Shown: in pieces, positions 63,989 to 64,000 of the stretch
Numbering within the stretch: the stretch's first letter is position 1
How the letters are laid out: each line of letters opens with the position of its first letter
NCBI RefSeq assembly: GCF_035582795.1
Contig: NC_134367.1
Coordinates: 52,483,562 to 52,547,561, forward strand
Length of the DNA stretch: 64,000 nt
Reading direction: 5' to 3'
From: Mycteria americana
Lineage: Eukaryota > Chordata > Aves > Ciconiiformes > Ciconiidae
Position numbers and translations under genes: made by a program
The notes under the pieces: generated by a model
Databases searched by the model: none
Told to the model about the DNA's origin: nothing
Seen by the model: only the letters and a program-made list of their open reading frames with translations

Positions 63989-64000
63989 AGAGGATGCTAC

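Noticed and set aside
1-64000. CRISPR array, tRNA or rRNA genes
   Set aside because: No regularly spaced repeats, cloverleaf-type sequence or rRNA sequence was noticed. The window is vertebrate nuclear DNA.

Overview
The window is vertebrate, almost certainly bird, nuclear DNA. The clues are several CR1 LINE pieces with the typical avian 3' end (an ATTCTGTG-type repeat), a 570-bp solo LTR of a kind common in neoavian birds, low overall repeat load and one GC-rich CpG island. Everything that codes for a host protein belongs to one gene on the + strand: CDC40 (PRP17), the step-II pre-mRNA splicing factor with a WD40 propeller. All 15 coding exons can be placed from the sequence (21470-63988). 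They join in frame with GT-AG introns into a 580-residue protein, and the stop codon lies 12 bases before the window ends.

Layout. 1-19300: no recognisable coding exon. It holds a young CR1 fragment (2273-3010), a probable ERV LTR (7446-8205), a CR1 scrap (12603-12665), microsatellites and short perfect palindromes. From known vertebrate gene order (WASF1 lies head-to-head with CDC40) this stretch is probably the 5'-UTR intron of WASF1 on the minus strand, but no WASF1 coding sequence is visible. 19300-21900: CpG island acting as a presumed bidirectional promoter, with a perfect CRE, a CRE half-site/CCAAT/GC-box cluster, a ZNF143-type site, a 65-bp alternating purine-pyrimidine (GT)n tract, and CDC40 exon 1. 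21662-33034 (intron 1): solo LTR 23887-24456 with a perfect 5-bp target duplication, and two ancient CR1-like LINE pieces. 33035-34811: exons 2-3. 34812-45018 (intron 3): long ancient antisense LINE remains (about 37480-39650 and 41385-41690) and an unusual 82-nt hairpin. 45019-63988: exons 4-15; exons 7-15 encode the seven-bladed WD40 propeller.

No CRISPR, operon, tRNA or rRNA gene was found, and there is no sign of a new multi-gene system. The most interesting items are the promoter architecture, the 82-nt hairpin in intron 3, and an apparent excess of perfect short-loop inverted repeats.
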